Part shown: positions 1-15,600 of the stretch, piece after piece
How the letters are laid out: every line of letters begins with the position of its first letter
Position numbering within the stretch: position 1 is the first letter of the stretch
Assembly (NCBI RefSeq): GCF_016862395.1
Contig: NZ_BOMW01000034.1
Span: 62,001-126,000 of the forward strand
Reading direction: 5' to 3'
Length of the DNA stretch: 64,000 bases
Source: Actinoplanes siamensis
GTDB taxonomy: Bacteria; Actinomycetota; Actinomycetes; Mycobacteriales; Micromonosporaceae
Made by a program: the position numbers and the translations under genes
The notes under the pieces: model-generated
Databases searched by the model: none
Told to the model about the DNA's origin: nothing
What the model saw: only the letters and a program-made list of their open reading frames with translations

Positions 1-199
1 TCTCGAAGTGCTCGCGCGAGTCCTTGTACTTGTGCGGCGAACGGATCACGCAGAAACGGTTGATCTCCGTGGGCAGCGGCACCGGGCCCGCGACCTGCGC
101 CCCGGTTCGCGTCACCGTCTCGACGATCTTCCGCGCCGAGGAGTCGACGACCTCGTGGTCATAGGCCTTGAGCCGGATGCGGATCTTCTGTCCCGCCAT
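1..199 (-). CDS. rpsJ: 30S ribosomal protein S10, N-terminal part (cut by window edge)
   Basis: The visible 66 codons read as the start of S10: [19 protein letters not shown], followed by the conserved [14 protein letters not shown] and [20 protein letters not shown] segments. S10 is a small-subunit head protein and also the NusE partner in antitermination. The gene runs off the left edge, so about one third is missing. It lies downstream of tuf in the same direction, the usual join between the str and S10 operons in actinobacteria. A gap of about 380 bases and a terminator after tuf suggest it begins its own transcription unit. The ATG start gives the expected N-terminus. Confidence 0.97.
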
Positions 200-544
200 G
201 GTGGCTTCTGTTTCCTTCTCTCGATGCCGCTACGTGCGGAAGCGGGTGGCCTCCGCATGCCCGCAGGACCGTTGATCCTGCGTTGTCCGACCCCCGCGGT
301 CGGGCGTGTCGCGCCTCTTCGCAAAGTGCTGGGCACTCAGCTTCCGGCTTCCGCCCCGGTACTGCTGGGGCGAACGCGATCGCGGGGATCTGTGGTGTCG
401 GGCGGCATGCAAACACACCCGGACACCCGGCGAGGGCGGACAGCTGAGAGGTCTACTCAACCCATGCAGCTATCCACCCCGCGCGGACGCAACCTGACTA
501 GTATGCCGGATCGAACGCAGCATTGCTAATCGGGGTCACCAACA
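200..544. other. Intergenic region between tuf and rpsJ
   Basis: No credible gene was seen here. It should hold the promoter and leader of the S10 operon on the minus strand. A CATACT hexamer (complement of 500-505) could be a -10 box, but the matching -35 (TAGCAA) is poor, so no promoter is called. Confidence 0.5.
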
Positions 545-572
545 AGGGGTGCCCACCGCAGCGGGCACCCCT
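545..572 (-). terminator. Terminator hairpin downstream of tuf
   Basis: A perfect 11-bp inverted repeat (AAGGGGTGCCC / GGGCACCCCTT) begins 5 bases after the tuf stop codon. On the minus strand it is followed by TGTTGG, a weak U-tract typical of high-G+C genomes. It likely ends the str operon before rpsJ. Confidence 0.7.
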
Positions 573-577
573 TGAAA

Positions 578-1771
578 TCACTTGATGATCTTCGTGACCG
601 TGCCGGCGCCGACGGTGCGGCCACCCTCACGGATCGCGAACTTCAGGCCCTGCTCCATGGCGATCGGCTGGATCAGCTTCACGGCCATCGAGGTGGAGTC
701 GCCGGGCATGACCATCTCGGTGCCCTCGGGCAACGTGACGACGCCGGTGACGTCCGTGGTGCGGAAGTAGAACTGCGGCCGGTAGTTCTGGAAGAACGGG
801 GTGTGCCGGCCACCCTCCTCCTTGGAGAGGATGTAGACCTGGCCCTCGAACTCCGTGTGCGGAGTCGTGGTGCCCGGCTTCACGACGACCATGCCGCGCT
901 CGACGTCCTCGCGCTTGATGCCGCGCAGCAGCAGACCGACGTTCTCACCCGCGCGGGCCTCGTCGAGCAGCTTGCGGAACATCTCGATGCCGGTGCAAAC
1001 GGTCTTGGTCGACTTCTCGCGGATACCGACGATCTCGACCTCCTCGTTCGGCTTGAGGATGCCGCGCTCGGCGCGACCGGTCACCACGGTGCCACGACCG
1101 GTGATCGTGAAGACGTCCTCGATCGGCATGAGGAACGGCTTCTCGGTCTCACGCTCGGGCTGCGGGATCGCGGTGTCGACCGCGTTCATCAGCTCCATGA
1201 GCCGGCCGGTCCACTCCGGGTCGCCCTCGAGCGCCTTGAGCGCCGACACGCGCACGACCGGCAGGTCGTCGCCCGGGAACTCGTAGGTGCTCAGCAGCTC
1301 GCGGACCTCGAGCTCGACGAGCTCCAGGAGCTCCTCGTCCTCGACCATGTCGCTCTTGTTCAGGGCGACGACGATGTACGGAACGCCGACCTGACGGGCC
1401 AGGAGGACGTGCTCCTTGGTCTGCGGCATCGGGCCGTCGGTGGCGGCCACGACCAGGATCGCGCCGTCCATCTGGGCGGCACCGGTGATCATGTTCTTGA
1501 TGTAGTCGGCGTGGCCGGGGCAGTCCACGTGCGCGTAGTGGCGCGCCGCGGTCTGGTACTCGACGTGCGCGATGGAGATCGTGATGCCGCGGGCCTTCTC
1601 CTCCGGCGCCTTGTCGATCTCGTCGAACGGGGTGTACGGGTTCAGGTCGGGGAACTCGTCGTGCAGGACCTTGGTGATGGCCGCAGTCAGCGTCGTCTTA
1701 CCGTGGTCGATGTGACCAATGGTGCCGATGTTGACGTGCGGCTTAGTCCGCTCGAACTTCGCCTTCGCCAC
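578..1771 (-). CDS. tuf: Translation elongation factor Tu
   Basis: EF-Tu is the GTPase that delivers aminoacyl-tRNA to the ribosomal A site. The 397 residues are the usual length. The P-loop GHIDHGKT is at residues 19-26, the switch region reads RGITIS, the G3 motif is DCPGH and the G4 motif is NKSD. Domains 2 and 3 follow with the conserved GRGTVVTGR and GTVTKIIK stretches. It is the fourth gene of the str cluster (rpsL, rpsG, fusA, tuf). A hairpin in the fusA-tuf spacer may modulate expression between the two. No truncation or unusual residue stands out. Confidence 0.99.
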   Translation of the reverse strand: MAKAKFERTKPHVNIGTIGHIDHGKTTLTAAITKVLHDEFPDLNPYTPFDEIDKAPEEKARGITISIAHVEYQTAARHYAHVDCPGHADYIKNMITGAAQMDGAILVVAATDGPMPQTKEHVLLARQVGVPYIVVALNKSDMVEDEELLELVELEVRELLSTYEFPGDDLPVVRVSALKALEGDPEWTGRLMELMNAVDTAIPQPERETEKPFLMPIEDVFTITGRGTVVTGRAERGILKPNEEVEIVGIREKSTKTVCTGIEMFRKLLDEARAGENVGLLLRGIKREDVERGMVVVKPGTTTPHTEFEGQVYILSKEEGGRHTPFFQNYRPQFYFRTTDVTGVVTLPEGTEMVMPGDSTSMAVKLIQPIAMEQGLKFAIREGGRTVGAGTVTKIIK

Positions 1772-1849
1772 TGGTGTCCTCCTGTGGACTGATCATTACT
1801 TTTCGCCCGGCACGCCGATAAGGCGCTCAGGACTCTGTCGACTGCTCGT

Positions 1850-1880
1850 GCACGTGCGGCCCTCGACGGGCCGCACGTGC
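1850..1880 (-). terminator. Hairpin in the fusA-tuf spacer
   Basis: A perfect 13-bp inverted repeat (GCACGTGCGGCCC / GGGCCGCACGTGC) with a 5-base loop lies 10 bases after the fusA stop. It has no U-tract, so it is more likely a partial terminator or an mRNA 3'-stabilising element than a full stop before tuf. Confidence 0.5.
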
Positions 1881-1889
1881 CTCAACGCG

Positions 1890-3992
1890 TCAGGCGCCGG
1901 TGGCCTTAGCGATGATCTCCTTCGCCACGTTCGCGGGAACCTCGGCGTAGGAGTCGAACTGCATGCTGTAGCTGGCCCGGCCCGCAGTCTTCGACCGCAG
2001 GTCGCCGACGTAGCCGAACATCTCCGAGAGCGGCACCAGAGCCTTCACGACGCGGGCGCCGTGACGCTCCTCCATCGACTGGATCATGCCACGACGGGAG
2101 TTGAGGTCGCCGATCACGTCACCCATGTTGTCCTCAGGGGTGGTGACCTCGACGGACATCATCGGCTCCAGCAGCGCGGGGTCGGCCTTGCGAGCCGCCT
2201 CCTTCATCGCCATGGAGCCGGCGATCTTGAACGCCATCTCGGACGAGTCGACCTCGTGGTACTGACCGTCGAGCAGCGTGAACTTGACACCCACCAGCGG
2301 GTAGCCGGCGAGAACGCCGTACTGGAGGGAGTCCTGCGCGCCCGCGTCCACCGAGGGGATGAACTCCTTGGGGACACGACCGCCGGTGACCGCGTTGACG
2401 AACTCGTACGTCGGGCCGTCGGCGTCGAGCGGCAGCGGCTCGACCCGGACGATGACCTTCGCGTACTGGCCCGAGCCACCGGTCTGCTTCTTGTGCACGT
2501 AGTCGAGCTTGTCGACCGTGCCGCGAATGGTCTCGCGGTAGGCCACCTGCGGCTTGCCGATGTTGGCCTCGACGTTGAACTCGCGGCGCATCCGGTCCAC
2601 GAGGATGTCGAGGTGCAGCTCGCCCATGCCGGCGATGATGGTCTGACCGGTCTCCTCGTCGTTGAAGACCCGGAACGTCGGGTCCTCCTCGGCGAGGCGC
2701 TGGATCGCGGTGCCCAGCTTCTCCTGGTCGGACTTGGTCTTCGGCTCGATGGCGACCTGGATGACCGGCTCCGGGAAGGTCATCGACTCCAGGATGACCG
2801 GGTTCGCCGGGTCGCAGAGCGTGTCACCGGTGGTGGTCTGCTTCAGACCCTGGACGGCGATGATGTCGCCGGCCTGCGCGGTGGTGCGCTCCTCACGCTT
2901 GTTCGCGTGCATCTGGTAGATCTTGCCGATCCGCTCCTTGCGGTCCTTGGTGGAGTTGACCACCTGAGAACCGGACTCGAGCGTGCCGGAGTAGACCCGG
3001 ACGTAGGTCAGCTTGCCGAGGTGCTTGTCGGTCTGAATCTTGAAGGCCAGCGCCGAGAAGGGCTCGTCGTTCGACGGCTTGCGCAGCAGCGGGGTCTCAC
3101 CGTCGGTCGCGGTGCCCTCGATCGCCGGGATGTCCAGCGGCGACGGCAGGTACTCGACGACGGCGTCCAGCATCGGCTGCACACCCTTGTTCTTGAAGGC
3201 CGAGCCGCAGAGCACCGGGTTGGCCTTGCTGGCGATCGTGGCACGCCGGATGGCGGCCTTGATCTCGTCCTCGGAGACCTCTTCGCCCTCGAGGTACTTC
3301 TCCATCACGGCGTCGTCGACGTCCGCGAGGGTCTCCACCAGCTTCTCGCGCCACTCGTTCGCGGAGTCGACCAGATCGGCCGGGATCTCCTCGATCGCGT
3401 AGTCCTCACCCTTCTGGGTCTCGCCACGCCAGGTGAGAGCGCGCATGCCGATCAGGTCGACGACGCCGATGTGGTCGCCCTCGAGCCCGATCGGGATCTG
3501 CAGCACCAGAGGAGTCGCGTTCAGCCGGTCGATCATCATCTGCACGCAGCGGAAGAAGTCGGCGCCGGTCCGGTCGAGCTTGTTGACGAAGCACATCCGG
3601 GGGACGTGGTACTTGTCCGCCTGCCGCCACACGTTCTCGGTCTGCGGCTCCACGCCGGCGACACCGTCGTAGACCGCGACCGCGCCGTCGAGCACCCGCA
3701 GCGACCGCTCGACCTCGACCGTGAAGTCGACGTGGCCGGGCGTGTCGATGATCTGGATCGTGTGACCCTTCCACTCGCACTTGGTGGCGGCGGAAGTGAT
3801 GGTGATACCGCGTTCCTGCTCCTGCTCCATCCAGTCCATGACGGCGGCGCCCTCGTGGACCTCACCGATCTTGTACGTGATGCCGGTGTAGAACAGGATC
3901 CGCTCAGTCGTCGTGGTCTTACCAGCGTCGATGTGCGCCATGATGCCGATGTTGCGTACCTTGGCGAGCGCGTCTGCGGCGGCCACTTCCAT
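1890..3992 (-). CDS. fusA: Translation elongation factor G
   Basis: EF-G drives translocation and, with ribosome recycling factor, ribosome recycling. The 700 residues match the family. The N-terminal GTPase domain carries AHIDAGKT (residues 19-26), the switch RGITITSAAT, DTPGHVDF and NKLD. The later domains include FRVFNDEETGQTIIAGMGELHLDI (domain III) and the C-terminal RGMIQSMEERHG region (domain V). It sits between rpsG and tuf in the str operon. The ATG at the annotated start gives a slightly extended N-terminus (MEVAAADALAKVRNIG). Confidence 0.99.
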   Translation of the reverse strand: MEVAAADALAKVRNIGIMAHIDAGKTTTTERILFYTGITYKIGEVHEGAAVMDWMEQEQERGITITSAATKCEWKGHTIQIIDTPGHVDFTVEVERSLRVLDGAVAVYDGVAGVEPQTENVWRQADKYHVPRMCFVNKLDRTGADFFRCVQMMIDRLNATPLVLQIPIGLEGDHIGVVDLIGMRALTWRGETQKGEDYAIEEIPADLVDSANEWREKLVETLADVDDAVMEKYLEGEEVSEDEIKAAIRRATIASKANPVLCGSAFKNKGVQPMLDAVVEYLPSPLDIPAIEGTATDGETPLLRKPSNDEPFSALAFKIQTDKHLGKLTYVRVYSGTLESGSQVVNSTKDRKERIGKIYQMHANKREERTTAQAGDIIAVQGLKQTTTGDTLCDPANPVILESMTFPEPVIQVAIEPKTKSDQEKLGTAIQRLAEEDPTFRVFNDEETGQTIIAGMGELHLDILVDRMRREFNVEANIGKPQVAYRETIRGTVDKLDYVHKKQTGGSGQYAKVIVRVEPLPLDADGPTYEFVNAVTGGRVPKEFIPSVDAGAQDSLQYGVLAGYPLVGVKFTLLDGQYHEVDSSEMAFKIAGSMAMKEAARKADPALLEPMMSVEVTTPEDNMGDVIGDLNSRRGMIQSMEERHGARVVKALVPLSEMFGYVGDLRSKTAGRASYSMQFDSYAEVPANVAKEIIAKATGA

Positions 3993-4070
3993 CCCTACTT
4001 TTCTTCGTCGTCGTCTCGTGGACCGGTACGACTGCCACGGCCCGGCGGTGAGCCGGGCCTCAGCAGGGTC

Positions 4071-4541
4071 TTACCAGCGGTAGTGCGCGAAGGCCTTGTT
4101 GGACTCCGCCATCTTGTGGGTGTCCTCGCGACGCTTGACAGCGGCGCCGAGGCCGTTGCTGGCGTCCAGCAGCTCGTTCTGCAGCCGCTCGATCATGGTC
4201 TTCTCCCGGCGGGCCTTGGAGTACTGCACCAGCCAGCGGAGACCGAGGGTGGTCTGGCGCGGCGTGCGCACCTCGACCGGGACCTGGTAGGTCGCGCCAC
4301 CGACACGGCGGCTGCGGACCTCGAGGGTCGGCTTGACGTTGTCCATCGCGCGCTTGAGGATGACCACCGGGTCGGTGCCACTCTTCTCGCGGGCGCCCTC
4401 GAGGGCGCCGTACACGATGCGCTCGGCGAGCTGACGCTTGCCGCCGATCAGGATCTTGTTCACCAGCTGGGTCACCAGCGGCGAGTTGTACACCGGGTCA
4501 GCGACCACCGGGTGACGCGGAGCGGGGCCCTTACGCGGCAT
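4071..4541 (-). CDS. rpsG: 30S ribosomal protein S7
   Basis: S7 nucleates assembly of the 30S head and contacts E-site tRNA. The 156 residues are the standard length. The start MPRKGPAPRHPV and the conserved VTQLVNKILIGGKRQLAE and GGATYQVPVEVR segments are all present, ending FAHYRW. A longer reading frame exists upstream, but this ATG gives the family N-terminus and sits only 1 base after the rpsL stop. That spacing implies tight translational coupling in the str operon. Confidence 0.98.
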   Translation of the reverse strand: MPRKGPAPRHPVVADPVYNSPLVTQLVNKILIGGKRQLAERIVYGALEGAREKSGTDPVVILKRAMDNVKPTLEVRSRRVGGATYQVPVEVRTPRQTTLGLRWLVQYSKARREKTMIERLQNELLDASNGLGAAVKRREDTHKMAESNKAFAHYRW

Positions 4542-4542
4542 G

Positions 4543-4917
4543 TCAGCTCTTCTCCTTCTTCGCGCCGTAACGGCTGCGCGCCTGCTTGCGGTTGCGGACA
4601 CCCTGGGTGTCGAGCGAACCGCGGACGATCTTGTAGCGGACGCCCGGGAGGTCCTTCACACGGCCGCCACGCACGAGCACGATGGAGTGCTCCTGCAGGT
4701 TGTGGCCAACGCCCGGGATGTACGCCGTGACCTCGATCTGGCTGCTCAGCTTCACGCGAGCGACCTTGCGCAGCGCCGAGTTCGGCTTCTTGGGGGTCGT
4801 GGTGTACACACGCGTGCACACGCCGCGCCGCTGAGGGCTTCCCTTCAGAGCCGGCGTCTTCGTCTTGGTCGTCTTCGCCTGGCGGCCCTTGCGGACCAGC
4901 TGCTGGATCGTGGGCAC
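4543..4917 (-). CDS. rpsL: 30S ribosomal protein S12
   Basis: S12 lies at the decoding centre and is first in the str operon. At 124 residues it is full length: MPTIQQLVRKGRQ at the N-terminus, TTTPKKPNSALRK in the middle and GRVKDLPGVRYK later. The lysines in these last two motifs, whose substitution gives streptomycin resistance in other bacteria, are wild type. The promoter about 285-310 bases upstream is one of the clearest in the window. Confidence 0.98.
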   Translation of the reverse strand: MPTIQQLVRKGRQAKTTKTKTPALKGSPQRRGVCTRVYTTTPKKPNSALRKVARVKLSSQIEVTAYIPGVGHNLQEHSIVLVRGGRVKDLPGVRYKIVRGSLDTQGVRNRKQARSRYGAKKEKS

Positions 4918-5201
4918 CGGGTTTCTCCGCTCCCTTCGGCCGCTTCCTGTTTACGGCCGCACCGTATTTTTCTGCCTCTGTGCGCGGAGCCCTCCCCGAG
5001 GGGGAGTGTCCCGCACCCGCGGTCGGGCGTGTCGTCCGGCTCACGGTCCCTTCGCGCGTGGTCGACCCACGCGTTCCAGGTCTTGTCTTTGTCGGGCCAG
5101 GATCGTGCAACGAACCCTGCCCGTCGTGCCGCTATCCCCGTCGTACCTTCCGAATCGGGTGCACGCACGAGTTGCCCGGGCGAGCCCGGGCACGAGGGGA
5201 A

Positions 5202-5230
5202 AGAGTACCCACCCTAAGCACCCAGGTCAA
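5202..5230 (-). promoter_or_regulatory. Probable housekeeping promoter of the str operon
   Basis: On the minus strand TTGACC (complement of 5225-5230) and TACTCT (complement of 5202-5207) are separated by exactly 17 bases, a good fit to a sigma-70/HrdB-type promoter. Transcription would start near 5195, leaving a leader of about 280 bases before rpsL that contains a G+C-rich hairpin (5174-5191). Confidence 0.7.
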
Positions 5231-5289
5231 AATGAACAGCACTAATTGACCCGGGCTCCCACGATGGACATCTCCGTATACCAGTGTAC

Positions 5290-5342
5290 CGGGTGCCCCG
5301 CCGTGCCAACGCCGCGGTGCCGGATCCACGCGGCGGGCACCG
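5290..5342 (-). terminator. Possible terminator hairpin after the DUF4190-like gene
   Basis: An imperfect inverted repeat (GGTGCCCCGCCG / CGGCGGGCACC, one bulged C) lies directly after the stop of the minus-strand gene ending at 5343. It has no U-tract, so the call is tentative. Confidence 0.35.
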
Positions 5343-5819
5343 TTATGAACTCTGTAACACCAATCCGAGCAACAACGCCAGGAGCGATATTCCGGCGCCG
5401 GCGCCCCCGCACGCGAAGCCGGCGATCGCCAGCCCGTGCCCGGTGAACCGGACCCGGCCGGGCTCGCCGGAGCGCCGGATCTGCCGCAGCGCGAGCGTCG
5501 CGGCAACCGCCGCTCCCCCACCGGCCAGGACGCTGAGCAGCGTGAATGCGCCGGCCACCCACGCTCCGGCGCCGCCGAAGCCGAAGCAGACGACGATGAT
5601 CGACACCAGGATCGCGCCGATGCCGGCGATCAGGGAGCCGATCGCCAGGCCCGACGTGATCGGCACGACACGGAGCTGGACCAGGCCGAAGCCGGTGCCG
5701 CTCACCACGTCCACCCGCTCGGGCTCCCAGCCGCTCACCGGCTGCTGGGGCACCGGGGGGCCGTAGGGCGGCGGACCATACGGCGGAGGAGGCGGCGGCT
5801 GCATCATGTTCAGAAGCAT
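5343..5819 (-). CDS. Small proline-rich membrane protein, DUF4190-like
   Basis: This 158-residue protein has a cytoplasmic-looking Pro/Gly/Tyr-rich N-terminus (PPPPPPYGPP repeats, about residues 7-30). Hydrophobic segments follow near residues 55-80, 85-110 and 125-155. The middle SGLAIGSLIAGIGAI stretch resembles DUF4190, a family common in actinobacteria with no defined biochemical role. The next gene upstream is a second, shorter protein of the same type, so the two may be paralogues. An alternative start four codons in (MMQPPPPPP) cannot be excluded. Function is unknown. Confidence 0.75.
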   Translation of the reverse strand: MLLNMMQPPPPPPYGPPPYGPPVPQQPVSGWEPERVDVVSGTGFGLVQLRVVPITSGLAIGSLIAGIGAILVSIIVVCFGFGGAGAWVAGAFTLLSVLAGGGAAVAATLALRQIRRSGEPGRVRFTGHGLAIAGFACGGAGAGISLLALLLGLVLQSS

Positions 5820-5909
5820 GTCACCCGGACGAGCCGCCGCGCAGCCCGGCCGGCGTGCCGTGGCGCCGCCGGCGACCGGGCGCGAGGTCCGGCCGGAAGG
5901 CCGCGGAGG

Positions 5910-6257
5910 TCAGTCGGTACCGGGCGCGAAGTCCGGCCCGACGGGCGACGCGGCCAGGTGCAGCAGGCCGGCGATCAGGGCGACCACCAGCGCGGTCAGG
6001 GCCAGCACGAGGCCGGTCCAGGCGAGCTTGCGGCCGCGGCGGATCCACGCGCCACCGGTCAGGTAGCCACCGGCCGCGAACGCCTCCCGGGAGGTCTGCC
6101 GGGCCAGCAGCAGCGCGACGGTGGCCGGGATCACCCCACCCACCAGTGGGCCGGTCAGCAGGCCCACCAGGCCCAGCACGAAGACCGCCCGGGCCTTCGT
6201 CGAGGGCGCCGGCTCCGGGTCCAGCGGGTGACGGGCGGGGGCAACGGGAACGGTCAC
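5910..6257 (-). CDS. Small two- to three-segment membrane protein, DUF4190-like
   Basis: This 115-residue protein starts with GTG. After a Pro-rich 20-residue N-terminus come hydrophobic segments near residues 25-52 and 75-103. The KARAVFVLGLVGLLTGPLVGG stretch resembles DUF4190. It lies between rpoC and the related 158-residue gene, all on one strand, but an apparent rpoC terminator separates it from rpoC. No catalytic motif was seen and the function is unknown. Confidence 0.7.
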   Translation of the reverse strand: MTVPVAPARHPLDPEPAPSTKARAVFVLGLVGLLTGPLVGGVIPATVALLLARQTSREAFAAGGYLTGGAWIRRGRKLAWTGLVLALTALVVALIAGLLHLAASPVGPDFAPGTD

Positions 6258-6275
6258 CCGTCCATCTTAGGAACG

Positions 6276-6314
6276 CCGCAGGGGCAGCCGCGCGATGCGC
6301 GACCACCCCTGCGG
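6276..6314 (-). terminator. Terminator hairpin downstream of rpoC
   Basis: A 9-bp inverted repeat (CCGCAGGGG / CCCCTGCGG) with a 21-base loop that can itself pair lies about 75 bases after the rpoC stop. The U-tract is weak. Confidence 0.5.
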
Positions 6315-6389
6315 ATCAAACTCTCTTCAGCTGTACGACACCAGCGGTACGACCCGCCGGCGGCACGGCCCCGTAACGGTACGGCCTCG

Positions 6390-10280
<3,891 letters not shown>

Positions 10281-10367
10281 TTGGACTATCCCTCGTGTTT
10301 CGTTGCTCGGGTGAATTCAAGGCCGGCGGGGGCGGCCCCGGTCGAAAGTGACCGGGGCCGCTCTCCG

Positions 10368-13808
<3,441 letters not shown>

Positions 13809-13951
13809 GATGCGTCCTTCCGAGGACCGGTGCTGCTATGCGGCTGAGTTGCTGGTGCAACTGGTCTGCGTGCACTCCAAAAGACACCCGTCGAGATCCA
13901 CAGACGTGGATGCAGCAACAGGCGTCAAGACAGAAGGCAGCGCAAACTAGC

Positions 13952-13980
13952 AGTGTAGCCGCTCGGCTAACCGCTGTCCA
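13952..13980 (-). promoter_or_regulatory. Probable rpoB promoter
   Basis: On the minus strand TGGACA (complement of 13975-13980) and TACACT (complement of 13952-13957) are 17 bases apart, a strong match to a housekeeping promoter. Transcription would start near 13945, giving a 5' leader of about 137 bases before the rpoB TTG. Confidence 0.7.
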
Positions 13981-14344
13981 GCCCACACCCGAGGTGGCCT
14001 GCGGAACGTGTCCCCGACGCCGCTGACCTGTGCATTCATGGTCAGTGCCGTGGCCGGGGCCGCTCTGGAGACGCGGGCAACGCTTCCTCGGGTGCCGACC
14101 GTGGTTGGGTCAACCGGTTACCCACGGGGCGGCTGTCGCAAGCGCGGAAACTTGCTGCCATCAGCGTGCCTGTAAGGGGACACACAGTCAAGGGCTGTGC
14201 CGCGGGTCGGACCGGCCCGGTCGTCCGGCCGGCGCACCAAAGGGACCCTACTGCATGAAAAACAGGGTTTGACGGACTTTGTCGCACTGGTGCTGACCTG
14301 CTCGAACCCGTGTCCTTGACCAGGGTGGACAGGGGCACGAACGC
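13981..14344. other. Intergenic region between rplL and rpoB promoter
   Basis: No credible gene was seen in this stretch. Its only recognisable function is to separate the rplL terminator from the rpoB promoter. Confidence 0.5.
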
Positions 14345-14379
14345 CGATGGCGGAGACCCGGTCCGGATCTCCGCCATCG
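14345..14379 (-). terminator. Hairpin downstream of rplL
   Basis: A perfect 12-bp inverted repeat (CGATGGCGGAGA / TCTCCGCCATCG) lies 25 bases after the rplL stop. It may act as a partial terminator between rplJL and rpoBC, which would lower polymerase-subunit expression relative to ribosomal proteins. Confidence 0.55.
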
Positions 14380-14404
14380 AAGGAAAACGCTGAGGAGCGT
14401 TAGA

Positions 14405-14791
14405 TCACTTGAGGGTGACCTTGGCGCCCTCGGCCTCGAGCTTCGCCTTGGCGGCGTCGGCCTTCTCCTTGTTGACGCCCTCGAGGATCGCCTTCGGCGC
14501 GCCCTCGACGGTGTCCTTGGCCTCCTTCAGGCCCAGGCCGGTCAGCTCACGCACGACCTTGATGACCTGGATCTTCTTGCCGCCGTCGCTCTCCAGAACG
14601 ACGTCGAACGAGTCCTTCTCGGCCTCGGGCTCGGCGGCGCCGCCACCGGCAGCCGGGCCGGCCGCGATCGCGACCGGAGCCGCGGCGGTGACCTCGAAGG
14701 TGGTCTCGAACTGCTTCACGAACTCGGAGAGCTCGATCAGCGTCATCTCCTTGAACGCGTCGAGCAGCTCTTCGGTGCTGAGCTTCGCCAT
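14405..14791 (-). CDS. rplL: 50S ribosomal protein L7/L12
   Basis: L7/L12 forms the stalk dimers that recruit translational GTPases. The 128 residues start MAKLSTEELLDAFKEM, the N-terminal dimerisation helix. An Ala/Gly-rich hinge lies near residues 40-55, and the C-terminal domain carries the KKIQVIKVVRELTGLGLKEAKDTVE signature. The ATG used here is three codons inside a longer frame and has AGGAAAGG about 11 bases upstream. It is cotranscribed with rplJ 57 bases upstream. Confidence 0.98.
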   Translation of the reverse strand: MAKLSTEELLDAFKEMTLIELSEFVKQFETTFEVTAAAPVAIAAGPAAGGGAAEPEAEKDSFDVVLESDGGKKIQVIKVVRELTGLGLKEAKDTVEGAPKAILEGVNKEKADAAKAKLEAEGAKVTLK

Positions 14792-14848
14792 GTCAGGCAA
14801 CCTTTCCTAGCAACTGATGTAAAACGTGCGTGGGTACCGCGGGGCCGC

Positions 14849-15397
14849 TCAGGCGGCCTCGGCGGAACCTTCCTTCTCGCGCTTCTCCTGCAGGGCCGCC
14901 GAGAGACGCGCCACCTGCGACAGCGGGGCCTGGAACAGCCCGGCCGCCTTGGTGAGGTTGCCCTTCATGGCGCCGGCCAGCTTGGCCAGCAGAACCTCAC
15001 GGGACTCGAGGTCGGCAAGCTTGTTGACCTCGTCCGCCGTGAGCGCCTTGCCCTCGAAGACACCGCCCTTGATGACGAGAGCGGGGTTGGCCTTGGCGAA
15101 GGCACGGATGCCCTTGGCCGCCTCGACCACGTCACCGCTCACGAAGGCGAGCGCGGTAGGACCGGTGAACAGCGCGTCGAGGCCCTCGATGCCGGCGTCG
15201 CCCGCGGCACGCTTCGCGAGCGTGTTCTTGGCGACGGCGTACTTGGCCTGCTGGCCCAGCGCCCGCCGCAGCTCGGTGAGCTGCTTGACGGTGAGGCCGC
15301 GGTATTCGGTCAACACGGTGGCCGTCGAGTCACGGAAACTCTCCGTCAGCTCGGCGACGGCCGTGGCCTTGTCGGCCCGGACCGGCTTGTCCGCCAT
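14849..15397 (-). CDS. rplJ: 50S ribosomal protein L10
   Basis: L10 anchors the L7/L12 dimers to 23S rRNA. The 182-residue product begins MADKPVRADKATAVAELTE and contains the conserved EYRGLTVKQLTELRRAL and the KNTLAKRA motif. A Lys/Glu-rich tail ends EKREKEGSAEAA. The ATG is preceded by GGAGAGGAGGG. L10 with L7/L12 binds its own leader in other bacteria, and a matching leader with an attenuator-like hairpin is visible upstream. The usual upstream neighbour rplA lies beyond a strong terminator and a 750-base gap. Confidence 0.97.
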   Translation of the reverse strand: MADKPVRADKATAVAELTESFRDSTATVLTEYRGLTVKQLTELRRALGQQAKYAVAKNTLAKRAAGDAGIEGLDALFTGPTALAFVSGDVVEAAKGIRAFAKANPALVIKGGVFEGKALTADEVNKLADLESREVLLAKLAGAMKGNLTKAAGLFQAPLSQVARLSAALQEKREKEGSAEAA

Positions 15398-15448
15398 GTC
15401 CCTCCTCTCCTCAGTGCTCGTGCCACTGGTCGAGAGGGTCCGAACAAG

Positions 15449-15477
15449 CAAAACGCCCCGGCGCAGGGCACGGGGCG
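15449..15477 (-). terminator. Attenuator-like hairpin in the rplJ leader
   Basis: On the minus strand CGCCCCG and CGGGGCG form a stem followed immediately by TTTTGCTTG, a classical intrinsic-terminator layout. It lies within the rplJ leader, about 50 bases before the ATG, so it would act as an attenuator and not as an end-of-gene terminator. Confidence 0.6.
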
Positions 15478-15527
15478 GATCCCGGCACACGCGCGGGGCG
15501 CACACCGACACATCACGAACCGTTCTC

Positions 15528-15600
15528 CCTGCGCAGGTCGCCCGCTCGTTGCGGGACCTTCGGCCGCGGCGTCCGTCGTGACGACGGTTGCTGCGGCGAC
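15528..15600 (-). ncRNA. Probable L10-type ribosomal protein leader
   Basis: The minus-strand RNA carries a hairpin CCCGC-AACGA-GCGGG (complement of 15541-15555) followed by GACCTGCGCAGG (complement of 15528-15539). These elements recall the actinobacterial L10 leader, the site where the L10-L7/L12 complex represses its own operon. The attenuator hairpin follows 50 bases later. Boundaries are approximate; a covariance-model search would settle it. Confidence 0.5.

Noticed and set aside
1719..4730. Very long plus-strand open frame opposite fusA, rpsG and rpsL
   Set aside because: It is the antisense of well-identified genes; in high-G+C DNA the opposite strand often stays open by chance. It has no family resemblance.
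578..4917. Antibiotic-resistance substitutions in EF-Tu or S12
   Set aside because: The EF-Tu motifs and the S12 PKKPNS and GRVKDLPG loops look wild type, as does the rifampicin region of RpoB.
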